A stretch of DNA of 64,000 nt, from assembly GCA_028292405.1 (NCBI GenBank), contig JAQGMJ010000049.1:134344-198343 (forward strand), written 5' to 3'. Made by a program: the position numbers and the translations under genes. This stretch comes from Betaproteobacteria bacterium. Its GTDB lineage: Bacteria; Pseudomonadota; Gammaproteobacteria; Burkholderiales; JAEUOS01. Below, in pieces: positions 62,712-64,000 of the stretch. Under the pieces are notes generated by a model. It saw only the letters and a list, made by a program, of their open reading frames with translations. It did not search any database and was not told where the DNA came from. Position 1 is the stretch's first letter. The number at the start of each line of letters is the position of its first letter.

Positions 62712-63688
62712 GGTTGGCCGGCCGCCCCGGTGCTGTCTTCCTCGCACTGGTCGCGATTGCGTTGATTGTCGCGCCCATGGGGCTGAAGCCGCACGGCGTC
62801 TATCTCATCAGCATGTGGGCGGTGATGAGCATCGCCGCCATCGGCCTGAACCTGACCCTGGGTTACGCCGGACAGATTTCGCTGGCGCAGGCTGCCTTTG
62901 TCGGCATCGGTGCGTATTGCTCGGCGATTCTCACCGCCAAATTCGGCTGGCCGTTCGGCGGGGCGTTCGCGCTGGCGGCGGTATTGTGTTTCGCGATCGG
63001 CTGGCTGCTCGGCTATCCGGCGTTGCGGGTGCAGCATCACTACCTCGCCTTTGTCACGCTGGCGTTCACCACGCTGGTGTACCTGGTGCTGCGTAATGAG
63101 GAAAAATGGACCGGCGGCACATATGGCATCAGCGGCATACCGCGGCCGAGCCTGTTCGGTTGGTCGACCAAGGGCGGGCCGGCTTTTTACTATTTATGCC
63201 TGTTCGTGTTGGCCGTGGTCTCCTGGCTCACCTGGCGTTTGGTGCGTTCGCCATGGGGGCGTGCCTTCATGGCGTTGCGTGAAAATCCGCTGCGTGCTTC
63301 CTCGCTGGGGGTGGATACGCGGCGCTATACGCTGATGGCCTTTGCGATTGGTTCGGCGCTCGGCGGGGTGGCAGGCGCGCTGTACGCGCCGCTGGTAGAG
63401 TACATCGACCCGACGCCGTTCGCGCTCGGCCTGTCGCTGAACCTGCTGCTGATGGTGATCGTTGGCGGCTCCGGTTACTTTTTCGGGCCGTATCTCGGCG
63501 CTATTGTTTCCGTGCTGTTGCCGGAATGGCTACGCGTCACCGATAGCCTGTACCTGATTATCTATGCCGTGGCGGTGATGCTGCTGATGGTGGTGTGCCC
63601 CTCGGGCCTGCTCGGGCTGGCGGAGCGCCTGCTCAAGCCGGCGCGCAAGGAACCCGTTGCGCGGGCTGCGGCAAAGGCGGCGCCATGA
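62708..63688 (+). CDS. livM: LivM-type ABC transporter permease
   Basis: 326 residues, about nine transmembrane helices. Key blocks are IGLNLTLGYAGQISLAQAAF, GRAFMALRENPLRASSLGVD, and the C-terminal LIVCPSGLLGLAERL-like end. It pairs with LivH. The start overlaps the livH stop and its own stop overlaps livG, so the three are translationally coupled. Confidence 0.93.
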   Translation: MRLAGRPGAVFLALVAIALIVAPMGLKPHGVYLISMWAVMSIAAIGLNLTLGYAGQISLAQAAFVGIGAYCSAILTAKFGWPFGGAFALAAVLCFAIGWLLGYPALRVQHHYLAFVTLAFTTLVYLVLRNEEKWTGGTYGISGIPRPSLFGWSTKGGPAFYYLCLFVLAVVSWLTWRLVRSPWGRAFMALRENPLRASSLGVDTRRYTLMAFAIGSALGGVAGALYAPLVEYIDPTPFALGLSLNLLLMVIVGGSGYFFGPYLGAIVSVLLPEWLRVTDSLYLIIYAVAVMLLMVVCPSGLLGLAERLLKPARKEPVARAAAKAAP

Positions 63689-64000
63689 CCCAAGTGCTGG
63701 AAGTACGCGGCCTGTCCAAACGCTTCGGTGGCATCAGCGCCGTCGAAGATGTTTCGTTCGAGTTGAACGAGGGCGAGATTCTCGGCATCATCGGGCCGAA
63801 CGGCTCGGGCAAGTCGACGCTGTTCAACTGCATCCTCGGGCAGTTGCAGCCGAGCGCGGGTTCGGTGCATGTGGATGGCCGTGCCGTCACCGGCATGCGC
63901 CCTTGCGACCTGAACCGCCTGGGTGTTTCCCGCACCTTCCAGTTGCTGCAGGTTTTTCCGCAACTTTCGGTGCGTGAAAACCTGATCCTCGCCGGGCAGG
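63685..64000 (+). CDS. livG: LivG-type ABC transporter ATP-binding protein (3' end outside window)
   Basis: The first 105 residues are present: MTQVLEVRGLSKRFGGISAV, Walker A GPNGSGKST, the Q-loop region VSRTFQLLQVFPQLSVRENL. The frame is open to the window edge. The ATG overlaps the livM stop (ATGA). It is the first of the two ATPases (LivG, LivF) expected for this transporter; the rest lies to the right. Confidence 0.92.
   Translation, partial: MTQVLEVRGLSKRFGGISAVEDVSFELNEGEILGIIGPNGSGKSTLFNCILGQLQPSAGSVHVDGRAVTGMRPCDLNRLGVSRTFQLLQVFPQLSVRENLILAGQ

Overview
The window is about 64 kb of GC-rich chromosomal DNA from a betaproteobacterium, most likely Burkholderiales or a close relative. This is inferred from the abundance of Bug/TctC-type periplasmic binding proteins, the order smpB-ratA-rnfH-DUF4124-guaB-guaA, an IscR-type isc operon, an RpfE-type regulatory protein and PEP-CTERM proteins. 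Most of it is ordinary housekeeping DNA with dense, alternating gene clusters. I saw no rRNA, tRNA, CRISPR array, transposase or integrase.

Layout. 0-5 kb: the end of a PpiD-like chaperone, selenium genes mnmH and selD (divergent, starts touching), and tesA opposed to an orphan YbbA-type ATPase (starts overlapping). 5-14 kb: accessory metabolism, with an alpha-hydroxy-acid oxidase, two tandem paralogous Bug proteins, a HAD phosphatase, an FMN glutamate-synthase-like protein and two SDRs divergent from a LysR regulator. 14-22 kb: nnr, then iscR-iscS-iscU-iscA-hscB-hscA-fdx-iscX. Here iscA carries an in-frame amber codon and iscR has a 13-residue insertion in its cluster-binding loop. 22-32 kb: a TAXI-TRAP binding protein, EamA and MFS transporters, a PQQ-type sugar dehydrogenase, an ACP phosphodiesterase, lysS, prfB with its programmed frameshift, and recJ. 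32-38 kb: a transmembrane Ser/Thr kinase fused to a PhnD-like binding domain, an RpfE-type protein, nfeD-qmcA and a 2H phosphoesterase without a usable upstream start. 38-44 kb: flavin reductase, smpB, ratA, rnfH, guaB, guaA.

44-48.4 kb is the most unusual part. A FkbM methyltransferase gene sits between guaA and a second, diverged copy of the last ~90 bp of guaA. This is the footprint expected of an element inserted at the guaA 3' end. An OsmC-YcaO fusion and an intact 2H phosphoesterase (paralogue of the one at 37.3 kb) follow directly. 48.5-51.4 kb holds two PEP-CTERM surface/secreted proteins facing a DUF4166 gene that has a strong promoter and a perfect 9-4-9 palindrome. 51.5-64 kb: a thioesterase, DUF72, UdgX, transporters, PaiB, tadA, LD-carboxypeptidase, a third Bug protein, NIPSNAP, aroE and the start of a branched-chain amino-acid-type ABC operon (binding protein, LivH, LivM, LivG) that runs off the right edge.

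All functions are read from conserved motifs and remembered family features; no database search was possible.
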